Part shown: in pieces, positions 46,167-64,000 of the stretch
Numbering within the stretch: the stretch's first letter is position 1
Layout: each line of letters opens with the position of its first letter
Source: Oikopleura dioica
Lineage: Eukaryota; Chordata; Appendicularia; Copelata; Oikopleuridae
Assembly: GCA_907165135.1 (NCBI GenBank)
Contig: OU015569.1
Span: 5,270,001 to 5,334,000, forward strand
DNA length: 64,000 nucleotides
Reading direction: 5' to 3'
Made by a program: the position numbers and the translations under genes
The notes under the pieces: model-generated
Databases searched by the model: none
What the model saw: only the letters and a program-made list of their open reading frames with translations
Told to the model about the DNA's origin: nothing

Positions 46167-47609
46167 ATTACTAAAAAATCAATAAAAACTTCAATAGCTG
46201 CATTTCCCATAGGAACTAAGTAGGAGTGAAGAAAATTGACACATTATGGTTGATATATCGACTCTCTATCTATCTCTATGTCTAATTTTGATTTGAAAAA
46301 GTGCCATTGTCAGACAAAATGCAGAAAAACAGCGAAGTAAATATAAACAGAAAGTAGTCCAACTTATAGTGAGAATATTTTCTGTCTCTAAAACTCAAGT
46401 GTTATTCTATTGAGATGTAGATAGATAGACTCTAGCGGCGTTTACTTGTGTTGTGAGTGGTCCATATTCCCGTGGTTCATGTTCGAGTGGTCCATGTTTG
46501 AATGATCCATGTTTGAATGATCCATATTGGAGTGGTCCATATTCACAAATTTCTCTTTCAAAAATAACTCTCGCGATCGACTTCAAACTAAATTGAATTG
46601 GGTCAGAACAAAAGTGTCCCTTTTACGGACTAGTTTTTATTATTGTCGTAAGTGAGGTTTGCGCACAATGCGAAAACAATTAATAAGATGATCGGGCCGT
46701 GAGCTGGGCGCGAGCTCAATTGACGTAAAAAGTAGACGAAGAGCAGAGAAAATCCGGAAGAAAGTTGATCTGTAGGCCTTGCTAATGATAAATGGAGAAA
46801 ACAGACAATATCTTAATGGACTAGAAAGCTAGGGAGAAAACTTAAAATGCTGATAAATAAACCTAAAAACGGAAAAGGTAAAAACGAAAAAGAATTAGTC
46901 GAAATACAGAAACAAAAAAGAACAAGATAAATCTAGTAAAAAAGCTTTGCTTTCATAATTGGTGAAGATAAAGAAAATTATTTCTAAGCATTGCCAAAAA
47001 ATTTAAAAAAAATAGAAACACTTCTGGCAGGTACAGTAAAGCAAAAGTAATATAAAATTTGTAATTGTTAAAAGCTGCGGCAAAAGAAGAATAAACTAGC
47101 TGATTTTCGATGAAATCTCTGCTCTGACAAATAAAGCAATAGTTATAGAGTAAATCGGAAAGTTAATTTTACAAGGGAGCGCCACAGACTCGGCAAAAAC
47201 CACAGTGGTGGGTAATATTACTAATTGGAACAGTTGAGGTGTATAACAGCTTTTGATTGAGGATTGATTCGAAGCTAAGTTCGAAAAAACGAGCTCTATG
47301 TTGGCTGAATTAAGTGGAAAACGCCAGGCGAATCGCAAAACAATTATTCATCAGTAGTGAGCCAGGATAACGATTCAAAAAGATAGGTGGCTAGAAAGGT
47401 TCTGAGATGTGCGTTTTGATTCGACAAGGCTGACAGATTATGGGCTTCTCAAAGAAGGATGAGTTAATGGGAAACAGACTAATTATAAAGCTAAAAGTGG
47501 GTCTAGTTAAATTTACAAGTGTTTGAAGATTGTTGAGCGAAGTGGCTTTCGATCGTTCAGCAAGAGGATACGGCATTCCTCCTCCAAAAACGGTCGGAGT
47601 AATTTAGCT
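46167..47609. other. intergenic; tandem repeat only
   Basis: No coding exon recognised. The region separates the CTR1 start from the hnRNP stop and holds a short minisatellite at 46455-46544. Confidence 0.4.
46455..46544. repeat. 16-17 bp tandem repeat, about six copies
   Basis: Units of the form GAGTGGTCCATATT / GAATGATCCATGTTT follow one another with small changes. Confidence 0.75.
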
Positions 47610-49627
47610 CTAGTAAGGATTAGACCTGTTCATCCCCTTGTTCTGTCGAGCGGGACCGCCACCAGCGAAATGACCGTACGAGGAGCCAAAGCTGGGCCCA
47701 CCATAAGCTATAAATTCCGGTAAGTCGCTATCTCGCATTTGTTAATCAGATAACCGTAGCGAGCAGATTCTCTCAAAGAAATTGAAATCAAGGAAGACAA
47801 CTTTCTTTATTCCTCTTTTTCATAAATAAACCTTGATAGACTTGGATGCGTGGGGTCAAGAATTTCTGGTTAGTATATTTTTTTTTGATTTTCCATTTCG
47901 AATTTGTTCCGTTTTCGTTTTCACGTGCGATCAAACAAACGAAAACTTGTCTCTTTCTAAATATCGTGGCGATATTTCAATGACGCTTATTTCAGAGCTT
48001 GTGTGGGTTTTATACATTGTGCAAGTTACGAATTTTGAGTTGTTACAGTGCAAGTTACAGCCACTGTGGGCTCCTCACGCTGTGCAAGTGTGGGTGGAGT
48101 TTGCGATGATGCTCGATCCAGTTAGTAAATTTAGAATCTAAGTTTAGGTATCTCTTCCACGGAAACTTACAGTCGTATCTATAGTTGTTTTGGTAATGAA
48201 AGTTTCGCTGCTGCTTGTACTGGTAGTTGTCTACCGCCGATTTGCACTCTACTTGTTTATCGTCGATCGTGTGCCACTTTTCTTTGACGCATTTGGCTGA
48301 AAGAGGAATTATTCTCTCTGTTTTCGGTCGCGGAGATAGAATGTTGTGAATTGAACTCACCCGCTAGATCTTCATCTTTCAGCGTCATGAAGGCGAATGG
48401 CCTGAACTCCAAATTTGCGCTGTGGTTATTAATCTCTAGCCGTTACCTGGGCATTTCGGAGTGTTTGTCGATTCCACGCTCAAAGGAAACGATTTCACCG
48501 TATAAGTCCGTGAAAAAAGTTTTGATTGTTTCGTCGTCGGTTTCGGGCTTCAAGCCGCCAACAAAGATCTTAGAGTTTTTCGATGCGCCCTTGGGATCAA
48601 TGCGCTTTCCATCTTACCGGTGGTAACAAATTTCGCCAGCTATTTCCACTTTCTCGTTGTTTTACAAGGGACCGGGGTCTAACCAGAGCATCGTTACTTA
48701 CAAAACTGGCCTTGAAAATCAAAAACTCGAAAAAAGTAAGAGAAAACGCCCTAAGAGGAAAACAATGAAAGAGATTTTCATTAGACCCCATGGCTTCGGA
48801 AGTATTTCTTTTCTTTTCGGCCCTGTCACGTGGTTATACTGTGGCTAGTGGGAAATTTGTGACCTTAACTAGATTATGGGCCTCCTGAGCCTTAACTTTC
48901 TCCACTGAGGCAGCATCCTAGAGAGCAAATGTCATCTCAAGAGATCGAAGAGGGTCAATTACCTTGAATAGGATGAAACCAAAGCCCCGAGAGCAACCAG
49001 TGTAGACATCCGTTTTGATGTCAACATCTTCAAGTTCCCCGAACTGCTCGAAATATTCCCATAAGTTGGCCGTCGTCGTCTCGTGCGCCAGTCCCCCGAC
49101 GAACATTTTTCGATCCGAGGAGCCCATGTGCTTTTTGAGTATTTGACCGTGTTTTTCATCGCTCTTCAACTGGAGACGATTCGCGTCGTCTTGTGGCAAG
49201 CCTGCGCCGGTACTTCCGGCTGGAGGGACACTGCCTCCGCCGTAGCCACCGTAGCCAGCATTAGGATCATAACCGCCGTAGTTTCCTTAAAATTCTTTTC
49301 AATCTCTCTTGTACTAGTCGCCTTCAAAAAAATCATGAATGCTTGTATGAGCAGCAATTCTTACGCCAGGCAATAAAATCATAAAACACTCATTAAAGTG
49401 TCGATTCTCTTCATTTTTTTGTAAAAACGGCATAATTTAGGATAGCGGTTGTACTGAGCGAATCGAACTGGCGTGGTAGACAAAGATAACGGACACAAAA
49501 TGAGGGATTGGCATAATCTATCAAAAGTGGAGTCTCTTATCTTACCTGACGCGCCTTGCTCCGAATAGCCGCCGGACGCATCGAAACCGTTAAATCCATA
49601 GCAGTAATCGTAGGGGTTCTGTGCCAT
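47610..49627 (-). CDS. hnRNP A/B-D-like protein with two RRMs
   Basis: Start at 49627 (MAQNPYDYCYGFNGFDASGG), stop at 47610-47612. A Gly/Tyr-rich N-terminus (NYGGYDPNAGYGGYGGG) precedes RRM1, which has RNP2 MFVGGLAHE and RNP1 RGFGFILFK. RRM2 has RNP2 IFVGGLKPETDD and RNP1 FRPFAFMTLKDEDLA. The RRM2 end KWHTIDDKQVECKSAV and a Gly/Ser-rich tail (GGPSFGSSYGHFAGGG) ending RSNPY follow. The closing NPY resembles the KPY end of hnRNP D/AB. These proteins bind pre-mRNA and mRNA in the nucleus and regulate splicing, stability and localisation. The RRM1-RRM2 linker intron joins HNLVK to RIDPKG by GT-AG if the acceptor is the AG in GGAAAG near 48611. The last intron is about 460 nt. Confidence 0.9.
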
Positions 49628-49938
49628 GCTGAAGTAGAACTTTTCACTCAAACTGATTTTGGATCAACTCCGAATGCTTTTTAGTTTAATGAACGAAGTA
49701 AATTAATCTTGATGGCACTAGAACGAAAAAATGAACAAAAATAAGGAACTGTAATGAAATGCATGTTGAACGATTCGAAATGAAGACAAACTTTTTGATA
49801 GGATTCTTTTTTTCGATTCATTGAAGATTTACAGTAGTTTTTTGATTGGAAGATGTTTTTAACGAACTGAATGTCAGAAGCTCAGAAACTCGGTGAGAGT
49901 CACTGAGTGAATTAATCTGTCGGCGGGTGGATAAATTA
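49628..49938. other. intergenic, 311 nt
   Basis: AT-rich spacer between the GOT1 stop and the hnRNP start on the same strand. No feature seen. Confidence 0.4.
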
Positions 49939-52101
<2,163 letters not shown>

Positions 52102-55100
52102 TTACTTTTTGCTACTTTGAATGGAAGGCGCGATTGAGCCTCTGGGGGCGGGCGGTTTCGCGCCGAACCAGCTCTTTTTGTATTCTAGCGTATCGCTCAC
52201 TAGCTTTTTGTCGTCACTTGAGAAGGCCAGCGCCTGGCCGAGCGCCTTGAGAATGTGCTCCCTGTCATGGCTGGGCGCAGTGATGTACCGCAAGACGATA
52301 TGCTTCAAATAGTCTAGATCGACCTCTGGGCCGTTGTTGCTCGCCTCTTCTATCACTCGTGCTTTTTCTATCTCAAGCTCGTTTTGCTTCTCAAGAACTT
52401 CTTTTTCCCTGTCCATTACTTTTTGCAGCTCTTTTTTCAACTCTTGCACCTGCTTTTGCGACATCTTCGCCGTTTTTTCAGAGTCTGCTTTTTGACTAGA
52501 GACGCTCTCAAGCGTCTTGTGGAGCTCTTCTTCTTTACTGCGAAGCCTGGACTGAAGCTCTTCCGCAATTTCCTGTTGCTTCAATGCTTCAGTTTCGAGA
52601 TCGGCGATCTTTCCCAATCTTTCAGCGGCAAGTTCCTCGGCTGCGGCCACATTTTGTTCGATTTTAGCACATTTGGCCTCGAGCTCTGTAGATATGCCAA
52701 TCAGTTTAGACCGCTCTTCCTCAGCTTTCTCCAGCAACGAGCCCTTTTGAGACTCTTTCTCTTCGCGTAAATCGCGAATTTGCTCCAGCAACGAAGTTTT
52801 CTCTTTCCCAAAGTCGGCTGACTTCTGATTTACTGATTCAAGCTCGCCACGTAGTTCTTTTAGCTCGCTGCTGATGCATTTGAGCTCGGCGGATTGACTC
52901 TCGGACAAGCTCTCAACTTGAGCGAGCTTTTTCTTCGTTGATTTCAGTTCGTCCTCGACGTTTTTCAAAGCACCAGTCGCGTCACTTTCCGACTTTTGCG
53001 CCACAACGAGTTTTTCCTCCATCTCCTTCACTTCATTTGCCGCCTTCTCGGAGCGATTCTCTGCGTTCCCAATGTTCTTTTGAATTGCATCGAGTCTACT
53101 GTTGAGTGTCGCGTTTTCTTCGCTCAAGGTAGTGTGCTCATTCAGAGCAGTTTCGAGCTTGATACCGACGATTGTATTTTGTTTTTCTAGTTCTTCAACC
53201 TTCGATTTTGTCGAAGAAAGCTCGTTCATCGTCTGCGCTTGAGATTCTTTGAGACTTGCGAGTTTCTCTTCGAGACGACTCTTTTCTGCAATCAGGCGAG
53301 TGTTCTCTTCAGACGAAGCAGCAAACGAGTTCTTGTTATCGGTGACGATCAACTCCAGTGATCTTACGAAAAGCAATAATTTGAAAGGAAGTTAATGAAA
53401 AAATACCTTTTCGCTTGATCTATCGACTCTATTTTGTTTGAAAGGGCGGTACACCTCTTTTCTTTTTCGTTCATCTCTGCTTGGAGTTTTTCGTTCTCGC
53501 CTTTGAACATTTCTATTTTCTGAAGAAAAGATGGGGGAACGAGCTTACGAGTTAAGCTTACAGTTTCAATCTCTCTTGATTTCTTCTCGAGATTTTTGTT
53601 TTCCTTTTCCAAATCTTTCACCTTCTTACTTTGCTCCGTTTCGCGCTTTTGACATTCGCCAAATTTCTTCTCGATTTCATCAAGACTTTCTTCAGCAGTT
53701 TGGTGCTTCGATGAGACGACGGATAGGCGCTGTTCGAGCTCCATTACTTTTACTTCTGCTAGCTTTTGGGAGTCATGTGCAGTTGAAAACTTTTCCTTCA
53801 AGTTTTGAGCAGCTTCATCGGAAGACGCGAGTTGTTTCGTCAAGTTTTCGATCGTACTTGCGTCAGCTTTGCATTTGTTCACGACTTTCTTTAACTTGTC
53901 ATGCGCTAGAAAACGCATTTAACTTGAAAATATGCTGTCCATTTTACCTTGTTTGAGTGACTTGTCTTTTTCGTTGAACTTTTGCTCGCAGTTTTTCACT
54001 CTGTTGATATTCGTTTCTAAGTCTTCCTTGGTCTGATTGTGGATTCGAACTTCTTCGGCAAGTTTGCTCTCGGTTTTCTCAAACTTGTCTCGGAGCTCTT
54101 CAAGATCGCCGGACAACTAATGGAATCATAGGAATTGCATTTATGAAATCGAGTCTTACCGTCGTTGCTCGATCTTCGGCCTGTTCGATTCTCTCCATGA
54201 GACTTTTGCGTTCCGCCTCTCCCAGCGCCGAGTTCTCCGCGTTGATTGAAGTTGTTTCTTCCAAATCGGCAAGGCGGCCGTGTAGGTTTCTGAAAATCCG
54301 GTTAGTCTCCAAATCATGGCGAGATGACGTACTTGAGATCGTTTTGGAGTGTTTCATTTTGATTCTCGCTCGTGCTCAATGACGCCTTGATCTCCGAGTT
54401 TTCGCTTTGCAGCTGCTGCAACTTGCTCTGAAGCAGATCGATTTCTTCTTGCAGCCTTTGAGATTTCTTGGCAGTCTCTTCAGACTCTTCGAGAGCTAAA
54501 TTCCACTCGTGAGAAAGATAGTCCACAGAGAGAGAAAAAAGTTTATAAAGAGTTTCGTCCATTATGTTTCTTGGAGAACTGTATTTATTTTACAATCGCA
54601 GCTAGGTGGCTCATTTTCAAATATTGAAACAAGCAAAAATGTCGAGCTTGGTTCGTTCGGAGCACCGCGCAAGGGCTCACCGCCGCGGAAAATTTTCACG
54701 CGCTAAATTTTACCCGAGACTTTTGAATTTGTATGAAATCTGTTGAAATAATAACTGTATGTATTTGAAATAGATTCAATTTCAATTCTCTACCTTTACT
54801 TTTCTCAGTCTCCAACGAGCTCAACTTTGACTCCAAATCTTTTCGGATCCCCAGAGCTTGCTCAAGTAGGTCTCGATAATTGGCGAGCTCGTTTGAATTA
54901 GCTGTCAGTTGAGCTTCAATTTTTTCAGCTTCAGAGGTGAATCTTTGGTTTTCTTTATAAATATCGGTGGCGGTGCTTTTGGCGTCGGCCGTTTCGCGTT
55001 TGCAGCGTTCGTTTTCGCGCTGCATTTCTTCGTATTTGGAAGACATTTGGCTGTGCTCGTCGGTCATCTTCTTGTGTGCGTCTTGCAACTTGTAGTTTCC

Positions 55101-57083
55101 CTCTTTGAGACGCGCATTGACCGCTTCCTGCTCGACAAATTTTTCTGTGTAAGCTTGGTTCTCCAAAGAAAGCCGCTCATTTTCTTCCGATGAAGAGGCA
55201 AGATGCTTCTCTCGGTTAGCGAGCGCAGCTTCAAATTTGCCGCTTTCGACAATTTTCTCCGAAAGCTGGAGTCGTAGTTTTTCACCTTCGTCGACAAGCT
55301 TGCGTCGCTCTTGTGTCAACTCAGAGTGTTCGTCTCGTAGTCGTGATGCTTCGGAGTGTGCAGACTCGAGCTCATATTTTAGCCTAAAGATTTGTTACTA
55401 GCAATTTGAGTGAATTTTATACCTAGAGAGCGCATCGTCAGTTTGAAGTTTGTCAGTCTTGAGCGACTCCACATTTGCTAGTGCACTGTTGAGTTCTTCA
55501 CGAGTATTATCAAGTTCGATTTTTAAGGCGATCGCATCTTCACTAGAGTTTTCTTTAAGTTGGCTCCTTGCTTCTTCCAGCTGTGACTCCGCTGAAGCAG
55601 AGTTAAAAAAGGCACAAGAATAGTACTCTTCCTTGATTTCAAGAAAAATTACCTACCTAAGAGAAGCATGTGCTTGATCTTCGCTGACTCTTGGTTAGCA
55701 AAATCGCCCGTTTCTTCTAGCTCGTCTCGATGAGTAACAACTTTAGAAAGCTCTCGTTCGAGATCTCTGACTCTGTCTTGCGCCAGGCGAACTGAGTTTT
55801 CGGACTCTTTTGCGATCTTTTTCGCTTGTGATGCCGCTTCTTGGCTATAAAGGATAAACAAACTCATTCCAGTTTTTGCTGCAAACCTGACTTCCAGTTG
55901 GCCAGAAAGTTTTTCCCTCTCGTGTTCTAGCTTTCGTATCATCACCGCGCGTTCTAATTAGATAATTGAAATTTGCAAGATCAAGAGGTTCCGCAAATTG
56001 GGTGAAAACAAGACGATTCAGGTTAGATGAAGGTAAGTTAATTTTTGGAGTACATTTGGGATATATTTACTATTATTGTTTCGACGTAGAGCTGAATGCT
56101 TTTTACTGGCGGATATTGTTGGCGAGGTGCGCGAGCGAATAAATATAATCATCGGCTACCCTTAACTATGCTAGCACACCCTTAATTGTCAGGAAACATG
56201 AATGAAGATCTTTCCTGACAATTCTAAGCCATACGGAGACATTCCTTTGCTTCTTTTCCCAGTTCCAATTTAATCTTTAACTGGTCAAGACGGAAATAGC
56301 TCCTACTGAAAAAAAATCTTTCTGCGACAAGCTTAATTCATTCATGCAAAAGAATTTCAATATTTTTAAGGACTCTTACTTGCCAAACGATGGTAAAATT
56401 TGTCAAAGACATCGAAGTCGTCGAGAAAATAGTCCATTTCTTTGGTACTTTTGTTGATAAGTAAGTATTTAAGAGGGCTACCAGCGAGTCCTTAAAATGA
56501 GTATAGAAAACTTACTCGCTAACTAAAATAACTAAATAACAGTCGTACCCGTACTGTATTTTTGCACCGCTTACGTTTTGTTTACAATGGTGACACAATC
56601 TTGAAGCTACATTTTAATCAGCTTCAGGATTTTCGCCATATCCATATTGACACTTTGTACACCAGCGAGAGTTTTTGACACCAAGAATTATTGTCCTAGA
56701 ATTTGAAACATGCTGTTTTCTATCTTTTGCGTTAATTTCACCAGAATGCGGAAGCGATTAGGAATGATTGAGAATTCGAATCATGCGATCTCGTTGAGTG
56801 TGATGATGTTCGAATCAAATGAAATGGAATGAGAATCTACTGTACCAGCGAGTTTTGCCTCCAGCTGTCGAACTCGCACGTCGTTTTCGGTGGCACTCCC
56901 TTGCAGATTTGAGGCCATGCGCATTCTGTTTCGATTCTGCGGGGTGCTGCTCGAGTGAGAGACCGCCGAAGACGTGGAATGTGTCGAGTTTAGCGAGGTC
57001 TGCGAGTCGGATCGCTTCAGAGGACTACCCTGAGCGCTCGACCCGCCCTCCGATTTCGTCTTGTCTTTCAATTTCTTGAACAT
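52102..57083 (-). CDS. GOLGA1: golgin-97-like GRIP-domain protein
   Basis: Start at 57083 (MFKKLKDKTKSEGGSSAQGS), stop at 52102. The short golgin N-terminus is followed by a Ser-rich stretch, then a coiled coil over most of the length (for example ANQESAKIKHMLLLG, which matches the golgin-97 QELSKIKHML segment). The protein closes with a GRIP domain: DLDYLKHIVLRYIT, then DTLEYKKSWFGAKPPAP and RGSIAPSIQ. The tyrosine of the GRIP motif that contacts ARL1 is present. Golgin-97 tethers endosome-derived vesicles at the trans-Golgi. Some ten GT-AG introns; two longer ones are at about 54494-54798 and 55966-56840. Confidence 0.92.
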
Positions 57084-57202
57084 CACTCAATCTAAAAGTC
57101 CCCGTGATCATTGATTTGAACGGCAGCGATCATTAGCATTTTGAAGCTACAGGAAAGACATGTAGCAGGAATAGATAGAAGAAGAAGCCTTGGACTTTAT
57201 TA

Positions 57203-60472
<3,270 letters not shown>

Positions 60473-60538
60473 TCTTTAATGGAAGTGAGTTTATTTAGAG
60501 TATTTATTGGGTACATGAAACGGTGACAGAGAAAGAGT

Positions 60539-61082
60539 TTATTTTGTCCACGAAATTTTGGGAATATCAAAGTGCAGTTCAGCGATGTCGGCGAGTTTTC
60601 GGTTGTAGTCTTCAACTTTTTCTTTGTGGCTTTTGCCAGCCTGAAGTAATCGTTTAATGGATAAGTGAAATAGAACATTACCTTTTTTAGAATACGATCC
60701 ATTTCTCGTTCGCGTTGTTTTTCGAGGAATTTTCGCTCGGTTGACGTGAGCATAGGGCGGTATTCATCTGGTTCCACTACTGGCACCTCTGTTCTTGTTG
60801 AGCCAGGAACATCGCCTGGATTCCACGGCTCTCTGTTGTCAACTGGCTTGGCGAATCTGTAGTTGGGTGCGCCTGAGAGTTTATCGAGCCCCTTCCCCGG
60901 CTCCGGCGAGGCGCTTCGATCACGCTTCTTCTTTTTCTTCTTACTTTTCTTCTCTTTGCGCTAATCGGACAGTAAAATTGGTTCAGGTCATCGTACTGAA
61001 TTACCTTTGAGATTTTCCCTGATCCGTCTGTTTTCAATTTTAACGCACCGCCAGAGACATAAGCATATGGATTGTCTGCCAT
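60539..61082 (-). CDS. FAM32A: FAM32A-like spliceosome-associated protein
   Basis: Start at 61082 (MADNPYAYVSGGALKLK), stop at 60539-60541. Exons: the first ends GSGKISK; the second starts RKEKKSKKKKKKRDRSASPE and ends REREMDRILKK; the third starts AGKSHKEKVEDYNRKL and ends HFDIPKISWTK. The GALKLK N-terminus, poly-Lys block, MDRILKK and the C-terminal DIPKISWTK match FAM32A, whose tail reaches the catalytic centre of the human spliceosome during exon ligation. Two GT-AG introns of 41-43 nt. Confidence 0.93.
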
Positions 61083-61831
61083 TTCGACTATCTTAAAATG
61101 CAAAATAAAAAGTGCTGTTGACTGGTTTTTTTTTGTTCAGGAATATATAGGCTTGGTTGTTCTTCAGGGTTTGACAGATAAATAAAGATAATATTTTTGA
61201 AAGAAATTGCACTTACAATAGGAGCAAACATTGATTAAGGAATTCTGCTGGAAACATGACCTGATTGATTTTCGCTGAATGAAATGCGAAGTGAACGAAT
61301 GACGCGAAAAACGGAGAAGCTTCCAAGAAATTACTTTCACTGCAACCTTCTTTTTGTTTATTAATAATAATATATTTAATATATAAATAGTAGCTTGTAC
61401 TTTTCGTTATCGTTTCGTTAGTAAACACTAGATACATGATATTTCATTTTTATTATGTTTTTCAGGATTTTCATACAAGGGTTTAATTATTGCTAAGTTA
61501 GCTGGAAACCCCTTTGGCAGAATACAGAAAAAGAAGTAAATGCTTTTTCGATCTTTGCCCCACATGACATCCCGAACTACTGAGAGTAACCATAGGGAGG
61601 AAAGATGAAACGAGATAGGTTATAAGTGTAATTACAGAAAGGAAGCGATTATAATAATATAAGGATTGTCTGTTGCTGTCATGTTTGCTTACTTAGATAA
61701 ATATAAGAGAACGTACTGAATGAAATTTGTTGTTTAGCCTAGTTCGTTGAGTTTAACACTGCGGCTGTTGTTGTTTTATAATGTTTCGAATACAATTTAT
61801 CCACAGGGTCTGTTGCAAACAGGTCGAGCAT
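61083..61831. other. intergenic; nothing recognised
   Basis: AT-rich spacer between the BPNT2 stop and the FAM32A start on the same strand. No exon or repeat with clear ends. Confidence 0.4.
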
Positions 61832-63591
61832 TTACGCGTTCATAGCGTCCTTAAAAGCAGCTTGCATTTCTGGGTAGTGATGCAGCGAGGAGACCATTCC
61901 ACCTTCGTTCTTTGGATCAGCGTCATATCTAAAGTCGAGCTATGTAACTAGATCGGGGAGAAACGAGCATACTTGTAGTTGATCTCCGATCCATCCAATT
62001 TGGACATGTTGCCTCCGTAGGCCTTGATAATGGCGTGACCAGGACAGAGATCCCACTTTTTGATCAGAGTAGTGTGGATGTAAGCTTCTGCGACACCTTC
62101 GAAGAGACTGACCGCTTTATAACCTACATATATCGATAAACCCCTGATGCATGTTTCAAAACTATACCAGCGCCGCCAGCAGGGACGACAGTGACATCTT
62201 CACCGAGACTGGCCTTGGCGACATCCTTGACACCACCAGCGTGAGATCGAGAAACGATGACAGAGTTCTTGGGAGCCTAAAAAGCGTGTCGATATTTTTA
62301 AGAGACTGTGTTGACTTACGCTGGCAGAGTTGTCAACCATGTTTCCACCGTGGCCAACCCAAGCCCAAGAAGTAGACTTTTCGAATGGTTTATGGATGAT
62401 ACCAGCGATTGGCTTTTCGTCTATAAATGCAATTTTCATCACAGAATAATAATTGTTAGGAGCTTACCGTAAACAATGCAGACCATAGTGGTGACGTACT
62501 GACGAAGATCTTCAGTGTATTCTTGAGTGGCGTCGAGGGGATCGATCCAGACTGTGATTCGGTTGGGGTCGAGGAATTCGTCAGAAGTGAGAATTCTGTC
62601 GACCTGATAAGAATATATTGAATCGTTAGAATATACAACAAATCTCACCTCTCGGTTTCGGTTGGAAGGAGCGGCAACAGCGTCCAAATCGGGCTTGGCG
62701 GTGTGTTCTTCAGAGACAACGTGAATGGTTGGGAAGTACTTGGTAAAACCGAAGGTCATTGCCTTGTGTGATTCCTAGAATGGTCAAGATAATTAAAGTG
62801 AAAGATTGAAGATAGATTTACTTTGTCTCCGTTTGTGACTGGATCGTCAGCGCCAATATCGCCAGCGGCGACATCGTCGTGAGTGCCCTTTGAAGCCTGT
62901 CCAATGTCGGGGGAGTTTCGAATGTCGACGAGGATCTTGCCACCTCGTTCGGCGAATTCGATTGAAGCCTTGATCAGCTCTAGAATGATGATAATAAAGC
63001 GAATTAACGGGTAAAGATGGTACCTTTCATGGAAACTTGAGTTGCAGTGGACTGAAGGGGCACTGGTGCGGGCACCAGGATGTAGTAACAGAGTGCAATC
63101 ATAGAGAAGAATCCAACGAGAAGACCAAGAGGGGAAATTCTGACGCCGGTGTTACCAAGTCTCACCTAAAAAGACATACTCAATAACTGTCCAACAAGTA
63201 ATTGAACATGGAATGATTGCACCTTAATTATTTGAAAGGTCAATTATATAAAAAATCGCAATTATTTTTATTATTCGAGAACATTTTAGACACTGACATC
63301 GAGGTGACATCTTAGACTCACATAGCGAAAATGTTTGCGGGCGAACTAAATTTAGTTTAATTTGAAAAGTAGGAAACAAAGACTTTCGAGAAAATCAAGA
63401 AAATGAACACCGGAAGGATAGAACATGATTTACCTCCTAAAAAGGGTCAAGAAGAGGTTTCATTTTGCGAAAAAGTCCAACTGGGCAGTTTCACCCGTGA
63501 TTAAATCTAAATAAAGCAGCGAATTTTTGCTCACCTGAAGCTTTTGCAAAGCGGAGAGTTTACCCAGTGGGGCATACTTAGTATCCGACAT
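61832..63591 (-). CDS. BPNT2: Golgi-resident PAP phosphatase BPNT2 (IMPAD1)
   Basis: Start at 63591 (MSDTKYAPLGKLSALQKLQ), stop at 61832-61834. The cytosolic N-terminus leads to a signal anchor (ISPLGLLVGFFSMIALCYYI). The luminal phosphatase contains DDPVTNGD and VWIDPLDATQEYTEDLRQYV, the metal-binding DPLDAT motif of the inositol monophosphatase fold. PIAGIIHKPFEKSTSWAW, VPAGGAGYKAVSLFEG and KKWDLCPGHAIIKAYGG follow. The type II Golgi enzyme hydrolyses 3'-phosphoadenosine 5'-phosphate left by sulfotransferases, and so supports proteoglycan sulfation. Eight short GT-AG introns are consistent with the joined protein. Confidence 0.95.
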
Positions 63592-64000
63592 TTCCTTTCT
63601 TAAAATAAGTAAATTATTAGCAAACCGGTTTTCGATAAATGGATCTTTCGCCCGTAACAGTTGAGGGGAAATAGCGCGCGTTCGAGGCCCATTAGTGTAT
63701 AAAAAATAATTGTCGTATCAGTAATTACGAATGTGATGAAGAAAGTGGGGGCCCAGCGGAGATTGACGGAATACAGGAGATAAAAGTGAATGTAAAATAT
63801 CGAGATCGAGCCATTCCTGAGTTTGGGGACTTGCTGAATTCTTATTTTAAATGGCGAATAACTGAGGGTGGAAAGGACTGCGAAATTGTATTCCCATTAG
63901 GTTGAGGTCGTTGGGTTATTGTTCATTTGTTGATGTTCTTGGGCTTCGGTAAGGTTTGTGATATTATCGGTGAAAGTGCAGCCAGTGAGACCGGGACCGT
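63592..64000. other. upstream region of BPNT2; nothing recognised
   Basis: No coding exon or repeat identified up to the end of the window. Confidence 0.4.

Noticed and set aside
48595-48860. Apparent non-canonical GT-AA or TC-AG intron between the two RRMs of the hnRNP gene
   Set aside because: A later acceptor (AG of GGAAAG) gives a normal GT-AG intron in phase and a good RRM linker.

Overview
The window is nuclear DNA of a small-genome animal. Genes lie close together on both strands, most introns are 40-60 nt GT-AG introns, and nearly every recognisable protein is a metazoan orthologue. My best guess is an appendicularian tunicate (Oikopleura type). The reasons are tiny introns, a few non-GT donors, larger introns in a developmental regulator, chordate-type gene content and a possible operon. 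The assignment is an inference from gene structure, not a database match.

Layout, left to right. A PDE9-like cyclic-nucleotide phosphodiesterase (-, 627 to about 2392), a single-pass thrombospondin-repeat membrane protein (-, 4642-6147), a small unidentified membrane protein (+, 6672-7181) and TTC36 (-, 7448-8308). Then the long ZFHX zinc-finger/homeodomain gene (+, 10078-20747, 14 exons traced). A 3.4 kb palindromic element follows (20918-24333), then a quinone-oxidoreductase-like gene with an internal TGA (-), an unidentified membrane protein (+), dynein light chain DYNLL (-), a long coiled-coil protein (+, 27592-30838), a C2H2 protein (+), a type II membrane protein (+), TIMM29 (-) back to back with a 75-residue ORF (+), and the formin DIAPH (-, 36188-40820). 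Next come copper transporter CTR1/SLC31A1 (-, 42110-46166) with nested transposons in its single intron, an hnRNP A/B-D-like RNA-binding protein (-), cytosolic aspartate aminotransferase GOT1 (-), golgin-97 GOLGA1 (-), the spliceosomal helicase DHX16 (-), FAM32A (-) and BPNT2 (-).

FAM32A, DHX16 and GOLGA1 lie head to tail with gaps of 66 and 119 nt. FAM32A and DHX16 are both spliceosome-associated in other animals, so a shared transcript is plausible. Otherwise the genes are functionally mixed.

The main novelty is a set of non-autonomous elements whose termini and target-site duplications can be read directly. There are four hAT-like elements with 8-bp duplications: a 3.4 kb palindrome with a 58-bp minisatellite core, a 3.4 kb element with minisatellite arms, and two copies of one 0.7 kb family. 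There are also two Tc1/mariner-like MITEs at TA sites and two palindromes with 3-bp duplications. Two cases are nested, one of them three elements deep. Other points to check are a ZFHX intron with no possible GT donor, an in-frame TGA in the oxidoreductase, and a one-base frame break in the DIAPH proline-rich region.
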